This document shows positions 6,694-7,093 of a DNA stretch of 7,093 nucleotides, piece after piece. A program made the translations under genes and the position numbers. The notes below the pieces were generated by a model. It saw only the letters and a list, made by a program, of their open reading frames with translations. It ran no database searches and was not told the DNA's origin. This DNA is from Mucilaginibacter sp. UBA4741 (GTDB taxonomy: Bacteria > Bacteroidota > Bacteroidia > Sphingobacteriales > Sphingobacteriaceae), in assembly GCA_002403905.1 (NCBI GenBank), contig DHIR01000029.1:10400-17492 (forward strand), written 5' to 3'. Every line of letters begins with the position of its first letter. The stretch's first letter is position 1.

Positions 6694-6867
6694 ACGATAG
6701 GCTTCTTTGCGCACAGGCCTTTGCCCTGCAAAGCCGGTAAAACCACGGGCTGCATAATTTTGCTCCAACTCGCACAGGCCATTGCCCAGGCAAAAAGACG
6801 CTATGCCCTTCCAACCGCACCACCCAACTTGTTTTACCTGCTTTCACCCGAAGCTTTTCGTCTGACA
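6689..6867. repeat. Nested inverted repeat inside the element
   Basis: The 17 bases at 6689-6705 (starting GTCAGACGA) match the reverse complement of 6851-6867 (ending TCGTCTGAC) at 15 of 17 positions, with a 145-base interior. The left half starts inside the end of the left arm, so the element has at least two possible left-hand pairings. Confidence 0.6.
6710..6787 (+). repeat. Pair of 17-base direct repeats
   Basis: CGCACAGGCC followed by TTTGCCC (6710-6726) recurs as CGCACAGGCC followed by ATTGCCC (6771-6787), 16 of 17 identical, 61 bases apart. The first copy lies in a hairpin (CTTTGC 6705-6710 with GCAAAG 6728-6733). Both lie inside the inverted-arm element. Confidence 0.65.
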
Positions 6868-6927
6868 CTTTGTGCAATGAGCCTACAATATTCATATTAA
6901 TGAGAGAGGAAAAAAGAGCGCTGGCCC

Positions 6928-6982
6928 GTCAGCCCACGCGGCTGGGAGTCTGGCCTTGCGGGGTAGCAGCGATTGGGCTGAC
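6928..6982. repeat. Nested 9-base inverted repeat near the right arm
   Basis: GTCAGCCCA (6928-6936) and TGGGCTGAC (6974-6982) are perfect reverse complements enclosing 37 bases. An inner pair CAGCC/GGCTG (6930-6934, 6940-6944) competes with the first half. The outer half overlaps the inner end of the right arm, mirroring how the 6689-6867 pair overlaps the left arm. Confidence 0.55.
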
Positions 6983-7054
6983 TTGATTTTTTGGTTCCTG
7001 TTGTATCAAAGACAAAAGGAACAGCCAACCCGCGGCGATTGAGCGGGCGGATGC
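6978..7054 (-). repeat. Right inverted arm with matching stem-loops
   Basis: This is the inverted partner of the left arm. The same two hairpins are present: CCCGC (7031-7027 side is offset by one; stem GCGGG/CCCGC lies within 7029-7047) and GTTCCTGTTG (6994-7003) with CAAAAGGAAC (7013-7022), nine of ten paired around a 9-base loop. Compared with the left arm, one stem pair has changed from T-A to C-G on both sides, so the hairpin is kept while the sequence drifts. Confidence 0.75.
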
Positions 7055-7093
7055 TTAAATCAAGCATACAGCAGGGCAGACGCATTAAAATAA

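Larger units (their letters stand above)
6621..7054. repeat. Non-coding element bounded by long inverted arms
   Basis: Two arms of 73 and 77 bases face each other (6621-6693 and 6978-7054) around a 284-base interior, giving a 434-base unit. By hand alignment about 65 of the 73 left-arm positions match the reverse complement of the right arm, including a perfect 20-base block (6628-6647 against 7028-7047). The interior has its own nested inverted and direct repeats. It looks richer in G+C than the preceding spacer. Open frames within it have no recognisable protein and follow the repeats, so I treat them as spurious. No transposase and no clear target-site duplication are seen. It could be a miniature transposable element, or two copies of a REP/BIME-like interspersed repeat set head to head. 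I believe related sequences recur in Mucilaginibacter/Pedobacter genomes, but that is from memory. Confidence 0.75.

Noticed and set aside
6583..6900. Open frames of 105 residues (+) and 96 residues (-, 6605-6895) over the same bases
   Set aside because: They overlap on opposite strands, follow the inverted/direct repeats, show no protein-like domain, signal or promoter, and their text is set by the repeat sequence. They are probably spurious.
6897..7085. 62-residue minus-strand open frame over the right arm
   Set aside because: It lies almost wholly in repeat sequence, has a composition unlike the neighbouring genes and no recognisable product.
6489..7093. Complete insertion sequence or CRISPR array in the tail
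   Set aside because: There is no transposase frame, no clear target duplication, and no regularly spaced identical repeats with unique spacers.

Overview
The window looks like chromosomal DNA from a Bacteroidota bacterium, most likely of the Sphingobacteriaceae (Mucilaginibacter/Pedobacter type). Three things point there: Bacteroidota-style -7 promoter elements (TAnnTTTG) in front of several genes, an absence of obvious Shine-Dalgarno sequences, and the protein sequences themselves (AsnRS, DnaG and lipoproteins with charged residues after the lipobox cysteine). The genus is an inference from remembered protein similarity. The window holds six supported genes and a 605-base gene-free tail.

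Minus strand, positions 4308 down to 21: an EamA/DMT-family membrane transporter (3448-4308), then a tight cluster of dnaG primase (1468-3390), a YraN-family nuclease-fold protein (1094-1468) and a lipoprotein of the glutaminyl-peptide cyclotransferase fold (21-1097). The last three overlap by 1 and 4 bases and are probably one transcript with coupled translation. dnaG has its own promoter-like sequence in the 57-base gap behind the transporter gene.

Plus strand, positions 4423 to 6488: a small unrecognised lipoprotein (4423-4953), transcribed divergently from the transporter across a 114-base gap, then asnS, asparaginyl-tRNA synthetase (5052-6488), with its own -7 element. DnaG and AsnRS are housekeeping replication and translation proteins; the neighbouring genes have no evident shared pathway.

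Tail, 6489 to 7093: no convincing gene. It holds a short GATT-rich repeat, a weak AT-rich hairpin, and a 434-base segment bounded by two inverted arms of about 75 bases. Each arm contains two small stem-loops, and one stem differs between arms by a compensating base-pair change.

The window does not contain an obvious new multi-gene system. The items most worth a second look are: (1) DnaG has lost all four zinc ligands of its CHC2 finger while keeping the rest of the domain; (2) the cyclotransferase-fold lipoprotein has lost most of the residues that line the known active site; (3) the structured inverted-repeat element downstream of asnS.
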